A stretch of 44,767 bases of DNA. It comes from Bacillota bacterium (GTDB lineage: Bacteria > Bacillota > Clostridia > Acetivibrionales > DTU013). Numbering within the stretch: the stretch's first letter is position 1; each line of letters begins with the position of its first letter. The stretch spans positions 1 to 44,767 of the forward strand of contig JAEZYU010000071.1 of assembly GCA_023418915.1 (NCBI GenBank), read 5' to 3'. The position numbers were made by a program, and so were the translations under genes. The notes below the pieces were generated by a model. It saw only the letters and a program-made list of their open reading frames with translations, did no database searches and was not told the origin of the DNA. Of this stretch, positions 32,518-40,965 are shown piece by piece.

Positions 32518-33315
32518 ATGACATTGCAAGAAGTAAAGATTGGGACAAGACTTGAATTGGAAATGCTCAGTAAAAACGGTGAAAGGGTGGGAAATACTTT
32601 GGTAAGCCAGCTTCTGGAGCATCAGGAGGATGGTACTGTGGTGATCTCTGCGCCGATTTCCGAGTCCAGAGTTGTTTTTGTGCCTGCCGGTATAACAATA
32701 CGACTCACATTTGCCCATCAATTGCACGGTATGCTTGGGTTTACTGCTCTTGTCATATCAAGGGAGTACAGGGGCAAAATTGCTGTGTTGATAATACAGC
32801 CGGATGACAATATAGAGAAAATTCAACGAAGAATGCACTACAGGCTGGACATCATAGTAGATGCTAAGATATTTGCTGCAGATAATGACCATAACCGATC
32901 CGAAGCCACAGAATCAGAAGTAAATGAAATCGGATCCGCCACAAAAGCAGCCGCATCGGAAAAAGGTCTTGGCTCTTCCGCTAAAGCCAAAGCTCAGAAA
33001 GGCGAAAAAGCTTTATCTTCAGAAAATGCTGATGAGGTTAAGGCATATACAAAAAACATCAGCGGGTCTGGCACTTGTATTGTAAGCGATACCAGCTTTC
33101 CAAGAGGCTCTGAAGTTAGGATCAAGCTTAATCTTTCTCACAATATACAAATCTCTGCCAAATGCGTCGTAGTGAGAAATCAAGCTGTGGAAATAAAGAA
33201 GGGCAGAAGTTATGAGCTGGGACTGAAATTTATCGAGATCAGCAATAAAGATCAGGATGCACTCATAAGATTCATCTTTGAACAGCAGCGCATGCTTCTG
33301 AAAAAGGAAAAATAA
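32518..33315 (+). CDS. PilZ-domain c-di-GMP receptor (YcgR-like)
   Basis: A 265-residue protein with an N-terminal YcgR-N-like barrel (residues 1-105) and a PilZ domain that binds cyclic di-GMP through QRRMHYR (RxxxR motif) and NISGSG (D/NxSxxG motif). In most PilZ proteins these motifs lie about 25-30 residues apart. Here they are about 75 apart because of a low-complexity Ala/Ser/Lys/Glu insert (about residues 120-180). YcgR relatives brake flagella, but no flagellar genes are in the window. CAGGAGA lies six bases before ATG 32518. Confidence 0.85.
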   Translation: MTLQEVKIGTRLELEMLSKNGERVGNTLVSQLLEHQEDGTVVISAPISESRVVFVPAGITIRLTFAHQLHGMLGFTALVISREYRGKIAVLIIQPDDNIEKIQRRMHYRLDIIVDAKIFAADNDHNRSEATESEVNEIGSATKAAASEKGLGSSAKAKAQKGEKALSSENADEVKAYTKNISGSGTCIVSDTSFPRGSEVRIKLNLSHNIQISAKCVVVRNQAVEIKKGRSYELGLKFIEISNKDQDALIRFIFEQQRMLLKKEK

Positions 33316-33331
33316 ATTGAGCAGCATCAAA

Positions 33332-33368
33332 AAAGATGGTTCCGGATATCGATATAGGAACCATCTTT
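33332..33368 (+). terminator. Terminator after the PilZ gene
   Basis: Perfect 12-bp stem AAAGATGGTTCC / GGAACCATCTTT around a 13-base AT-rich loop, 17 bases after the stop. Confidence 0.88.
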
Positions 33369-33419
33369 ACTTATCGCAATCAGCGATTTATACCTTTGCA
33401 TTCAATTATACGGGTGTAA

Positions 33420-33485
33420 CAGTCATACTGCTATATTCGGTCATTCTTGTATATTCAGTCATACACAGTTATTTTAAGTCATACG
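33420..33485. repeat. Degenerate 18-bp array
   Basis: CAGTCATACTGCTATATT, CGGTCATTCTTGTATATT and further AGTCATAC units repeat about every 18-19 bases between the PilZ terminator and the end of the DUF1292 gene. Confidence 0.65.
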
Positions 33486-33522
33486 GAAATATCCGGTCTT
33501 CCCGGACCGGACCTAACTGTAA

Positions 33523-33816
33523 TCAGTCCTCCTCAGCTCCGAATTCTTCTTCCATGCGTGACTGGAATTCATTGAAGACTTCCTCGAGTTCATCGTCGTC
33601 TTCTATTGTTACGAATGAATCATCGCCGTCTTTATTGTGTTCCACCTTGAGAATGATGACTTCCTCTTCTTCCTGGTCATCCTCCTCCTCTTCTTCGAGC
33701 GGAGCCAATACTACATATTCGTTCCCATTCATTTCGATAGTATCGATATGTTCAAATTCAACTTCCTCTCCATTTTCATCAACCAATACTACTATATCAT
33801 CTCTTTCTTCATCCAT
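33523..33816 (-). CDS. DUF1292 protein (YrzB-like)
   Basis: A 97-residue, very acidic protein of the DUF1292 family (IVVLVDENGEEVEFEHIDT, then NGNEYVVLAPLEE). It usually follows ruvX in Firmicutes, as it does here 32 bases downstream. Function unknown. GGGAGGG lies six bases before the ATG. Confidence 0.9.
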   Translation of the reverse strand: MDEERDDIVVLVDENGEEVEFEHIDTIEMNGNEYVVLAPLEEEEEDDQEEEEVIILKVEHNKDGDDSFVTIEDDDELEEVFNEFQSRMEEEFGAEED

Positions 33817-33848
33817 GGCAATCCCTCCCTTTCTTTATTACCATACCT

Positions 33849-34265
33849 TTATTTCTTCATACTGTCAAGATATCCCTGTAATATAAAGACTGCAGCGATT
33901 CTGTCAACTGATTTTTTCTTTTTTGACGTCTTCATTCCAACCTCGTGCATCAGGCGGTTGGCTGCTACAGTCGTCAGCCGCTCATCCCACCTAATAACCT
34001 CCAGCCCAGTGGTCGTGGCAAGCAGCTCTCCAAATTGGATCGCTTTTTCTCCGCTTGGCCCTATTGTTCCGTTCATGTTTCTGGGAAGACCGATAACGAA
34101 TCTTTCAACTCCATACTGCTGCGCCAGTTGCCTGATCTTCTCTGCAGCCTGTTCGACCGAGCCTCTTCGCTCGATCGTTTCAAGTCCTTGCGCCGTCCAG
34201 CCCAGAGGATCGCTCAGTGCCACGCCGATTCTACTGTCTCCAAAATCTATGCCCATTATACGCAT
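33849..34265 (-). CDS. ruvX: RuvX/YqgF RNase H-fold nuclease
   Basis: A 138-residue YqgF-family protein, annotated as putative Holliday junction resolvase and also implicated in 16S rRNA 5' processing. The RNase H-fold acidic residues lie in GIDFGDSRIGVALSDP, a conserved WDERLTT and SVDRIAAVFILQGYLD. GGAGG lies six bases before the ATG. In the common order alaS-ireB-ruvX-DUF1292, an aldo/keto reductase here separates it from ireB. Confidence 0.94.
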   Translation of the reverse strand: MRIMGIDFGDSRIGVALSDPLGWTAQGLETIERRGSVEQAAEKIRQLAQQYGVERFVIGLPRNMNGTIGPSGEKAIQFGELLATTTGLEVIRWDERLTTVAANRLMHEVGMKTSKKKKSVDRIAAVFILQGYLDSMKK

Positions 34266-34316
34266 ATGGGACCTCCATATCCGATTTTATCCATTAATCC
34301 TTATCATTATTCAATT

Positions 34317-35264
34317 CTAACATATCTTTATTGCAAACTGGGGACATACACTTGCACAATAACCACACAAAACACATTTCTCAGGTGAAGCCACAGCCTT
34401 TCCTCCTTCGATGGAAATAGCCTTTTGAGCGCATCTCTCCATACACCTGCCGCAGCCTTCACACCAATAGTCTATATGAAGCTGTTTTTTCCTGGATGCT
34501 GCTGCTTCCTTCAGTCTCTCAGGTATATCCTTCCCCTCGAATTTTAGGATGTTCATTTCCACTTCATCCTTGCTCTGCATACCGATTGCGATCGAATGTA
34601 TAAAAGGCAGACCCAGTACAAAATCCAGACCCTCGTCATATGATTTCAAAAGATTGCCGCCGCCGAGCGGCTTCATGCTGTACACTCCCTTACCGCAATC
34701 GAATGCAGCTTTGACGGCAGAAAGCATATCATCTATGGTTCCATCGCCTATCCCGATACCAGACACATTTACAAGCGGGTGTACTACATCGATCTCAGGC
34801 ATATCGCATATCGCCCTGACAACCTCGACATTATGTGTTGATACACCTACAGCACTTATTCTTCCCTTCTCACGCTCGTTCAAATAAAACTCCAGTGCCT
34901 CCCTGTGCCCCCTGAGTGTGAGCCTTGTCTCCTGTTCGTGCAACATGAAAATATCCAGCACATCTGCGTCAAGACCCCGCCTTGCCTTCTCGACACTTGC
35001 GGCAGCTCCCTGTGCAGTATAAGCATAGGATTTGGTCGCAACGACCGGCCTTTCAGGCAACCCCGCTAATGCTTGTTTGATGTGTCCATAGGTTTCGTAG
35101 AGCTCTGCTGTATCGATAAAGTTGACTCCCCTTTCCAGAGCCGACCTTATGACCGACGCTCCCTCACTCACTGTCATGTTTTTCTGGAGCGGGCCGATGA
35201 CCAATGCTCCAAAGCACATCCTGGAAACCTTTATTCCCGTCTTGCCCAACTGAACATATTGCAT
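34317..35264 (-). CDS. Aldo/keto reductase with 2[4Fe-4S] ferredoxin tail
   Basis: A 315-residue NAD(P)-dependent oxidoreductase. The TIM-barrel has the catalytic FIDTAELYETYG (Asp, Tyr) and a Lys in VATKSYAYT. The C-terminal 55 residues hold two ferredoxin motifs, CEGCGRCMERC and CVLCGYCASVC, for two 4Fe-4S clusters. This fusion is common in anaerobes. Substrate unknown. It interrupts the conserved ireB-ruvX neighbourhood. Confidence 0.9.
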   Translation of the reverse strand: MQYVQLGKTGIKVSRMCFGALVIGPLQKNMTVSEGASVIRSALERGVNFIDTAELYETYGHIKQALAGLPERPVVATKSYAYTAQGAAASVEKARRGLDADVLDIFMLHEQETRLTLRGHREALEFYLNEREKGRISAVGVSTHNVEVVRAICDMPEIDVVHPLVNVSGIGIGDGTIDDMLSAVKAAFDCGKGVYSMKPLGGGNLLKSYDEGLDFVLGLPFIHSIAIGMQSKDEVEMNILKFEGKDIPERLKEAAASRKKQLHIDYWCEGCGRCMERCAQKAISIEGGKAVASPEKCVLCGYCASVCPQFAIKIC

Positions 35265-35289
35265 ATCAAATGATCCTTTTACCGAGTGC

Positions 35290-35357
35290 TCTTTCTTTTA
35301 TATTGATGTCATTCCCTTAGTGATCTTTCTTTTATATTGATGTCATTCCCATAATGA
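35290..35357. repeat. 34-bp tandem duplication
   Basis: Units 35290-35323 and 35324-35357 share TCTTTCTTTTATATTGATG and TCATTCCC and differ only in the last few bases. Just upstream of the aldo/keto reductase gene. Confidence 0.9.
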
Positions 35358-35374
35358 AGACGCTCCTAATAAAT

Positions 35375-35397
35375 CAACCCCGAACAAGTCGGGGCTC
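35375..35397 (-). terminator. Hairpin between ireB and the aldo/keto reductase
   Basis: CCCCGA (35378-35383) pairs with TCGGGG (35389-35394) around a 5-base loop, then TTGATTT on the minus strand. Likely a terminator after ireB. Confidence 0.7.
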
Positions 35398-35400
35398 TGT

Positions 35401-35520
35401 TAATTTCTTATTCTTAAAGTAATACCATGCAATAGCCTTCCTATTTCTCGTTTCTTATTTACATGGTACATCGCACGGCTATTTTACCTATTTCTTGTTT
35501 TCGAGGTAATACCGCACGAT
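35401..35520. repeat. About 45-bp array derived from the ireB 3' end
   Basis: Three diverged copies. The one at about 35484-35520 is the coding end of ireB (GGTATTACCTCGAAAACAAG on minus). Copies at about 35439-35483 and 35403-35438 repeat it (GGTATTACTTTAAGAATAAG) outside the gene. Confidence 0.7.
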
Positions 35521-35742
35521 CTCTTCCAGCAGTTCGTCCCTCTCAAGCCTTCTAACTACACTCCTTGCATTAAGGTGATTGGTGATGTATGTAGGATCGC
35601 CCGAAAGAATATAGCCAACAAGCTGATTGATCGGATTGTAACCCTTTTCATTCAACGCTTTATAAACCGTGAACAGTATGTCCCGAGCTTCGTTTTCTTT
35701 TTCCTTGTCCATTTTGAACATCATTGTTTCGCTGTCTGCCAT
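35488..35742 (-). CDS. ireB: IreB family regulatory protein
   Basis: An 84-residue IreB (DUF965) protein, normal length. In Enterococcus it is phosphorylated by the Ser/Thr kinase IreK at an N-terminal Thr and tunes cephalosporin tolerance. A Thr is present here in MADSETMMF, and the conserved core is YNPINQLVGYILSGDPTYI. The ATG at 35742 has AGGAGA nine bases upstream; the longer reading to 35829 lacks family support. alaS, its usual upstream neighbour, is replaced by mtaB. Confidence 0.94.
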   Translation of the reverse strand: MADSETMMFKMDKEKENEARDILFTVYKALNEKGYNPINQLVGYILSGDPTYITNHLNARSVVRRLERDELLEEIVRYYLENKK

Positions 35743-35877
35743 TTTCAACACTCTCCTGCCATCAAGCAATGCCCGGAATGTACCCGGCTTTTGCAAAACA
35801 CACGTTTGATATAATATATAATATAACATACGGATATTATATGCAACACGAAATAATCCAGGATCTTGTGAAAACTA

Positions 35878-37176
35878 TCAAAACCCGCCCAATATAAAAT
35901 CCTTTCCGGCCTCCAGCAGCTTGACCGATAAAATATTTCCCACAATGCCATTATCCCCCTTTGACAGCACTCTTATGTAGTTTGGTGTAAGGCCCTCATA
36001 ATAACCTTCCCTGTCCTTCGCCTCCTGTTCGAATAATACAGGCATTTCCCTGCCGACAAATCTGCGATTGAATTCCATCTGACACCTGTCGGAAAGCCCG
36101 ATGACTTTTGCGCTCCTCGACTCCTTGACTGTGCCATCCACTTGATTCTCATAATTAGCCGCAGGAGTACCCTTTCTGGGTGAATACTTAAAAACATGCA
36201 TTTTAGCAAAGCAAATCTCATCAAGAAAATCATAGGTCTTTCTAAATTCCTCATCGGATTCACCGGGGAAGCCTACCATGACATCTGTAGTAACAGCAAC
36301 ATCCGGTATCCTTTCACGCAGCATATCCACCGCCTTCTTATATTCAGATGTCGTGTACCTTCTGTTCATTCTGGCGAGGGTTTCGTCGCACCCGCTCTGA
36401 AGTGATATATGATAATGGGGACAAAGTTTCTCAAGATGCGCAGCTTCCTCTGCAAATCCTGCTGTTATCATCGTTGGCTCTACTGATCCTATCCTGATCC
36501 TTTCGATCCCCTCAACGTCATGTATGAGCTTGATAAGATCAAGGAGCCCGATCGTGCCCTGATCTCTTCCATATGATGCTATATGTATTCCTGTCAGAAC
36601 GACCTCTCTGAATCCCGCATCTACCAGCTTTCGCACCTCACTTAGCACTTCCTCCGGCGGTCTGCTCCGTATCGGTCCCCTCGCATATGGTATAATGCAG
36701 TATGAGCAGAACTGGCTGCAGCCCTCCTGTATTTTCATAAACGCACGGGTACGCCCTTTGTATTTCTCTATTCTGAGATCTTCAAAGGAGTGCTTTTTCA
36801 TGATGTTCCCCACTACTGAAATCCTGCCCTTCCCGGCCAGGAATTCCTCCACATAGTCAGGCAGCTTGAGCCGGTCTGCAGTTCCTGCAATTATATCGAC
36901 TTCAGGGATTCTCTCGACCTCTTCCTTTGCAGTCTGTGGATAACAGCCGACTGCTGCCACAACAGCGTTCTGGTTCGTTTGCTTTGCCCTGCGTATCGCC
37001 TGGCGGGATTTTCTTGAGCTAAGCCCCGTGACAGTACAGGTATTTATCACATACACATCTGCCTGTTCTTCAAAGTCGACCAGTTTATATCCTGCATGCT
37101 CGAAAGCTTCGGTCATTGCCTCGGTCTCATACTGGTTTACTTTGCATCCCAATGTATAAAAAGCTACCTTCTTCAC
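35878..37176 (-). CDS. mtaB: tRNA t6A37 methylthiotransferase MtaB
   Basis: A 432-residue radical SAM methylthiotransferase that converts t6A to ms2t6A at position 37 of ANN-reading tRNAs. The N-terminal UPF0004 domain has three cluster Cys (TLGCKVNQYE, NTCTVT, VGCYPQ), the radical SAM site is CSQFCSYC, and the C-terminus is a TRAM domain. GTG at 37176 follows GGGGGAG and matches the family start VKKVAFYTLGCKVN; the longer frame to 37263 is rejected. Confidence 0.95.
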   Translation of the reverse strand: MKKVAFYTLGCKVNQYETEAMTEAFEHAGYKLVDFEEQADVYVINTCTVTGLSSRKSRQAIRRAKQTNQNAVVAAVGCYPQTAKEEVERIPEVDIIAGTADRLKLPDYVEEFLAGKGRISVVGNIMKKHSFEDLRIEKYKGRTRAFMKIQEGCSQFCSYCIIPYARGPIRSRPPEEVLSEVRKLVDAGFREVVLTGIHIASYGRDQGTIGLLDLIKLIHDVEGIERIRIGSVEPTMITAGFAEEAAHLEKLCPHYHISLQSGCDETLARMNRRYTTSEYKKAVDMLRERIPDVAVTTDVMVGFPGESDEEFRKTYDFLDEICFAKMHVFKYSPRKGTPAANYENQVDGTVKESRSAKVIGLSDRCQMEFNRRFVGREMPVLFEQEAKDREGYYEGLTPNYIRVLSKGDNGIVGNILSVKLLEAGKDFILGGF

Positions 37177-37411
37177 GATTCTCCCCCGTTCGGTCCAATA
37201 ATGTTTATTATTATAACTCATCATTCTGCCGCTCGTTATAAGTATTTCATACATTTTTAACAATATCGTAATTGACTTGTTACCAAATACAGGATATCAT
37301 CTGTATATAATGCATATCATATGTATCAGTGATCAATGCGATAGTGAAAAATAACTTGTAAAAACAATCCAAAGCACTATCGGGATAAAACAATGCAAAG
37401 GAGGCAGTTAT

Positions 37412-37639
37412 ATGAAAGCATTCAACATTATGCTGAAAACGATCAATGATGTCAAGGATTTTGTGAATATAGCCAACAAATATGATTTTGATGTCGATCT
37501 CACGTCAGGCCGATATGTGGTAGACGCCAAATCGATAATGGGAATATTCAGCCTTGACTTCAACAAACTAATCAAAGTGGAAGTCCATACAGATGATTGT
37601 GAAAGCTTCTACAATGAAATCAAACCGTTCATGGTTTGA
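37412..37639 (+). CDS. HPr-like protein lacking the active-site histidine
   Basis: A 75-residue protein with the HPr fold. In PTS HPr a His at residue 15 carries phosphate from enzyme I; here that stretch reads INDVKDFVN and holds no His. The regulatory-site segment is kept as DAKSIMGIFSLDF, with Ser41 at the place of HPr Ser46. This pattern recalls Crh of Bacillus, which also lacks His15 and keeps Ser46. It is likely regulatory rather than a sugar-transport phosphocarrier (inference). AAGGAGG lies seven bases before the ATG and a terminator follows, so it is a one-gene unit. Confidence 0.88.
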   Translation: MKAFNIMLKTINDVKDFVNIANKYDFDVDLTSGRYVVDAKSIMGIFSLDFNKLIKVEVHTDDCESFYNEIKPFMV

Positions 37640-37644
37640 CATGC

Positions 37645-37677
37645 AAAGCCCGGCGACAGATATTGACCGGGTTTTTT
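37645..37677 (+). terminator. Terminator of the HPr-like gene
   Basis: GCCCGG and CCGGGT form the stem, followed by TTTTTT, directly after the stop codon. It also lies at the end of the convergent DUF523 gene. Confidence 0.88.
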
Positions 37678-37682
37678 GCGTA

Positions 37683-38138
37683 TTATAGCACTTCAGAGGC
37701 CTGCTCCTCGCTGGATACCTCTATCCCGTTCCTTCTCAGAAGCTCAGCAGTTACACCATTCCCGCGGATCATATTGCCGCAAAAGGTACCGTCATAGATA
37801 CTTCCAAAACCGCAAGATGGGCTTCTCGCTTTCAGTATGGCTCTTTTCGCACCACAAGCTTTTGCGATTTTCATTGTTTCCTCGGCGCCCTTCAAGTATT
37901 GACTGGTCATATCTTCTCCCTTGCTGCTCACAACACGGCAATTACCATCCAATACATCACCTCCGTCACCTCCGATGATCTCACATGGTGTCCTTGGTGT
38001 CGGGCAGCCTCCGAGCTGTTCGGGGCATACAGGTATGACCCTGCCTTCTGCAGCAAGCTTCAGCAAACTGTCATTACAGAAGCCTCCTGCGTCATACCGG
38101 GTGTGGATTCCCAAAAGGCAAGCACTTACGATATACAT
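37683..38138 (-). CDS. DUF523 protein
   Basis: A 151-residue DUF523 family protein with the conserved Cys-containing SACLLG near the N-terminus, VCPEQLGG, and RSPSCG. Function unknown; the conserved cysteines suggest metal or cluster binding (inference). GGGAGG lies six bases before ATG 38138. It occupies the place directly after rnr where smpB is usual in Firmicutes. Confidence 0.88.
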   Translation of the reverse strand: MYIVSACLLGIHTRYDAGGFCNDSLLKLAAEGRVIPVCPEQLGGCPTPRTPCEIIGGDGGDVLDGNCRVVSSKGEDMTSQYLKGAEETMKIAKACGAKRAILKARSPSCGFGSIYDGTFCGNMIRGNGVTAELLRRNGIEVSSEEQASEVL

Positions 38139-38169
38139 TTTGAACCTCCCATGGACCAGAATTAGCATC

Positions 38170-40788
38170 TCAGATGTCAGAGCTGCTTTGCCTGCTCAAT
38201 TTTTTAGGTTGTTTTGGCTGCTTCATCTTAACTGCCTGTTTCGGTTGCCGGAGCTGTTTGATCTGCTTAGGCTTCTTTAGCTCTTTGAGCTGTCTGGGCT
38301 GTTTTATTTTCATGCTCTTTGCTGTTTCTTCTCCGTTGTCCGAAGCTGCAGCTCTCCTGCCTGTCATATCTACACTAGAGTTTATTTCGCATTTAGCTAT
38401 TTCTGTACCGCAGCCCGTATGATTTTTTTTGCCTTTCCCAGCTGTTGATGATGTTTTACTGCCTTTCCCCATCGATGATGATGTACCACTGCCCTTCCCT
38501 GCCGATGATGAAGCCGCTTTTTTGCCTTTCCCTGCCAAAGCTGCAACCCATTTAGCTGATTCATTTTCTGCTTCAGCTTTTTTAGGTGCTCTTTTATATG
38601 TTATCTTCCTTGATTTATCTCCGGCACCATTGCTTCTATTTTTTCCATCAACAGTTTCAGCCTGATCCGCAATGACAAAGTCTATCTGCCTTGTCTCCAT
38701 ATCGGCTCTTGCCAGCAATACTCTGATAGTATCACCTATCCGGTATCGTTTTCCTGTACGTTCGCCCGTCAGCTGATAACTCTTATCGCTGAATATATAG
38801 TAGTCATCGTACATGCTGCTGACCCTGACAAGACCTTCGATGGTATTTTCAAGCTCAACAAACATGCCGAACGACGTTACATTAGATATGACACCTTCAA
38901 ATATCTCTCCTACCTTCTGTTTCATGTACTCGACCTTTTTCAGATCCTCTGTCTCCCGCTCAGCCTCATCTGCTGCACGTTCCCGATCGGAACAACTCCT
39001 GGCGATCTCCGGGAGCACCTCCAAAAGCTCCTGTTCACGTTCCTCAGACAGACCTCCTTTGAGTTCCTCCTTCATCAGCCTGTGTATGATCAGGTCAGGA
39101 TACCTTCTGATCGGCGATGTGAAGTGACAGTAAAATCTGGCTGCAAGGCCGAAGTGGCCGGTGTTCTGGTGACTGTATCTGGCTTTTGCCATAGATCTGA
39201 GCATTACGGTACTGACGATCATCTCTTCCCGTGAGCCTTTAGCCTTTTCAAGTATATCCTGTAATGCACCCGGATGAATATGATTTATGCCCTTGAGCGG
39301 ATAACCAAGGTTCTTAGCGAATTCTGCAAACGCCATAATTTTCTCACTGTCTGGCTCTTCGTGGATCCTGAATACGAAAGGCATTCCAGCCCAGTGAAAA
39401 TGCTCTGCAACAGTTTCATTGCAGACCAGCATGAACTCCTCAATTATCCTGTTGGCAATGGTGATCTCATACCTCTTAACATCTATTGGCTTTCCGTTCT
39501 CATCTACAACCACTTTTGCTTCATCAAAATCAAAATCGATAGCACCCCTGGACATCCTTTTGCTGCGAAGGATTAGTGCGAGCTCCTTCATAGTCATGAA
39601 ATCATCGATCAGATGACTGTATCGTTCTTTCAATTCCTCATCCTCTGTTTCCAGCAGCTTGTATACATTGGTATATGTCATTCTCTCAGTAGTTTTGATC
39701 ACACTTTCAAAAATATCATGCCTGAGCACCTTGCCATTGGAGTCGATATCCATCATAACAGTGAATGCAAGCCTGTCAACACCAGGATTGAGGCTACATA
39801 CTCCATTTGACAGCTTGGGCGGAAGCATAGGTATGACTCTGTCGACAAGGTAGACGCTGGTGCCTCTTTTCAAGGCCTCCCTGTCCAGTGGTGAGTCTTG
39901 CATAACATAATGGCTCACATCAGCTATATGTACGCCAAGCCTGTAGCCGCCGTCCGGGAACTTCTCAATAGAAACCGCATCGTCAAGATCCTTGGCGTCT
40001 TCTCCATCGATGGTCACCATCCTGAGCTTCCTCAGGTCCTGCCTGCCTTTGGCCATATCATTGCCAACTTTGTCGGGTATGCTCTCCGTTTGGGTCAATA
40101 CATCCTCCGGGAACGTTTCTGTCAGATCGTGAGCCTTCATTATCGACAAGATATCGATCCCGGCTTGTTTGCTGTCGCCGATTATCTCGGTTATCTTGCC
40201 TTCGGCATTGCGCCTTCTGTCAGGCCATTTAATGATCTCCGCCACAACCTTTTGTCCCGGCTTGGCTCCATAGACTTCGTCCTTTGGAATAAAAACATCC
40301 CCTGGTATCTTTTTGTCATCAGGCACTACAAACCCAAAGTATCTGCTTGATTCGAATGTGCCTACCACTTTTGTCACAGCACGTTTCAGTATCTTTATGA
40401 TTTCGCCCTCAGCCCGTTTTCCGTCCACACCTTTAGAGGTTATTCGTGCAATAACCCTGTCGTTGTGCATCGCTCCCGACAGTCCTGCTGCAGGAATAAA
40501 AATATCAACTACATTTTCATCATCAGGTATCAGAAAGCCATATCCCCGTTCATTTCCCTGCATGCGTCCGACAACAAGATTCATTTTTTCAGGTATACCG
40601 TATCTGTCCTTGTTAGTTTTGTATATAAGGCCATCCTGTTCAAGCGAAGCCAGTATCTCCGCCAGCTTCTCCCTATCCTCATGAGGTACATCAAGCACCA
40701 CAGCAAGCTCTTCAAATTTGAGCGGCTTGTATGCCGCTTCCTTCATAAATTCTATGATTCTGTTTTTACGCTCTAACAATATATCCAT
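38170..40788 (-). CDS. rnr: Ribonuclease R with long repeat-rich basic tail
   Basis: An 872-residue 3'-5' exoribonuclease. An N-terminal helix-turn-helix is followed by two cold-shock domains (RGYGFLIPDDENVVDIFIP and FGFVVPDDKKIPGDVFIP), the RNB catalytic domain with metal Asp residues in DGEDAKDLDDAVS, and an S1 domain (GVISNVTSFGMFVEL). About 160 extra residues follow, Lys/Ser/Gln rich, containing 10-residue repeats (AGKGSGTSSS type) and 9-residue repeats (KQPRQLKEL, KKPKQIKQL, RQPKQAVKM, KQPKQPKKL). Basic tails are common in RNase R, but this one is long and built from DNA arrays. GGAGG lies seven bases before ATG 40788. Confidence 0.95.
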   Translation of the reverse strand: MDILLERKNRIIEFMKEAAYKPLKFEELAVVLDVPHEDREKLAEILASLEQDGLIYKTNKDRYGIPEKMNLVVGRMQGNERGYGFLIPDDENVVDIFIPAAGLSGAMHNDRVIARITSKGVDGKRAEGEIIKILKRAVTKVVGTFESSRYFGFVVPDDKKIPGDVFIPKDEVYGAKPGQKVVAEIIKWPDRRRNAEGKITEIIGDSKQAGIDILSIMKAHDLTETFPEDVLTQTESIPDKVGNDMAKGRQDLRKLRMVTIDGEDAKDLDDAVSIEKFPDGGYRLGVHIADVSHYVMQDSPLDREALKRGTSVYLVDRVIPMLPPKLSNGVCSLNPGVDRLAFTVMMDIDSNGKVLRHDIFESVIKTTERMTYTNVYKLLETEDEELKERYSHLIDDFMTMKELALILRSKRMSRGAIDFDFDEAKVVVDENGKPIDVKRYEITIANRIIEEFMLVCNETVAEHFHWAGMPFVFRIHEEPDSEKIMAFAEFAKNLGYPLKGINHIHPGALQDILEKAKGSREEMIVSTVMLRSMAKARYSHQNTGHFGLAARFYCHFTSPIRRYPDLIIHRLMKEELKGGLSEEREQELLEVLPEIARSCSDRERAADEAERETEDLKKVEYMKQKVGEIFEGVISNVTSFGMFVELENTIEGLVRVSSMYDDYYIFSDKSYQLTGERTGKRYRIGDTIRVLLARADMETRQIDFVIADQAETVDGKNRSNGAGDKSRKITYKRAPKKAEAENESAKWVAALAGKGKKAASSSAGKGSGTSSSMGKGSKTSSTAGKGKKNHTGCGTEIAKCEINSSVDMTGRRAAASDNGEETAKSMKIKQPRQLKELKKPKQIKQLRQPKQAVKMKQPKQPKKLSRQSSSDI
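38200..38307. repeat. In-frame 27-bp array in the rnr tail, four units
   Basis: Units of 27 bases start at about 38200, 38227, 38254 and 38281, encoding nine-residue Lys/Gln/Leu repeats. CTGCTTAGGCTTCTTTAG-like cores recur. Confidence 0.8.
38431..38520. repeat. In-frame 30-bp array in the rnr tail, three units
   Basis: Units 38431-38460, 38461-38490 and 38491-38520 open with GCC(T/C)TTCCC and contain GATGATGATG. A partial fourth follows near 38524. Confidence 0.88.
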
Positions 40789-40869
40789 CAACAAACCTCC
40801 AAGCTCCATTATACGTCAGAAAATCGACCTTACTTGTTATATTATCTCTGAATCATCTACTTTTTAAAC

Positions 40870-40900
40870 TAAAAGCGAGGGTTCAAAATCAACCCTCGCA
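40870..40900 (-). terminator. Terminator after the HD-domain gene
   Basis: Perfect 9-bp stem GCGAGGGTT / AACCCTCGC (40875-40899) with a 7-base loop and TTTTAG on the minus strand. Confidence 0.85.
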
Positions 40901-40965
40901 GTGTTTCATATGTCATCATTGCCAATGCTTTGTCCCAGCTCGATATGGAGATTTTCAACTCCATG

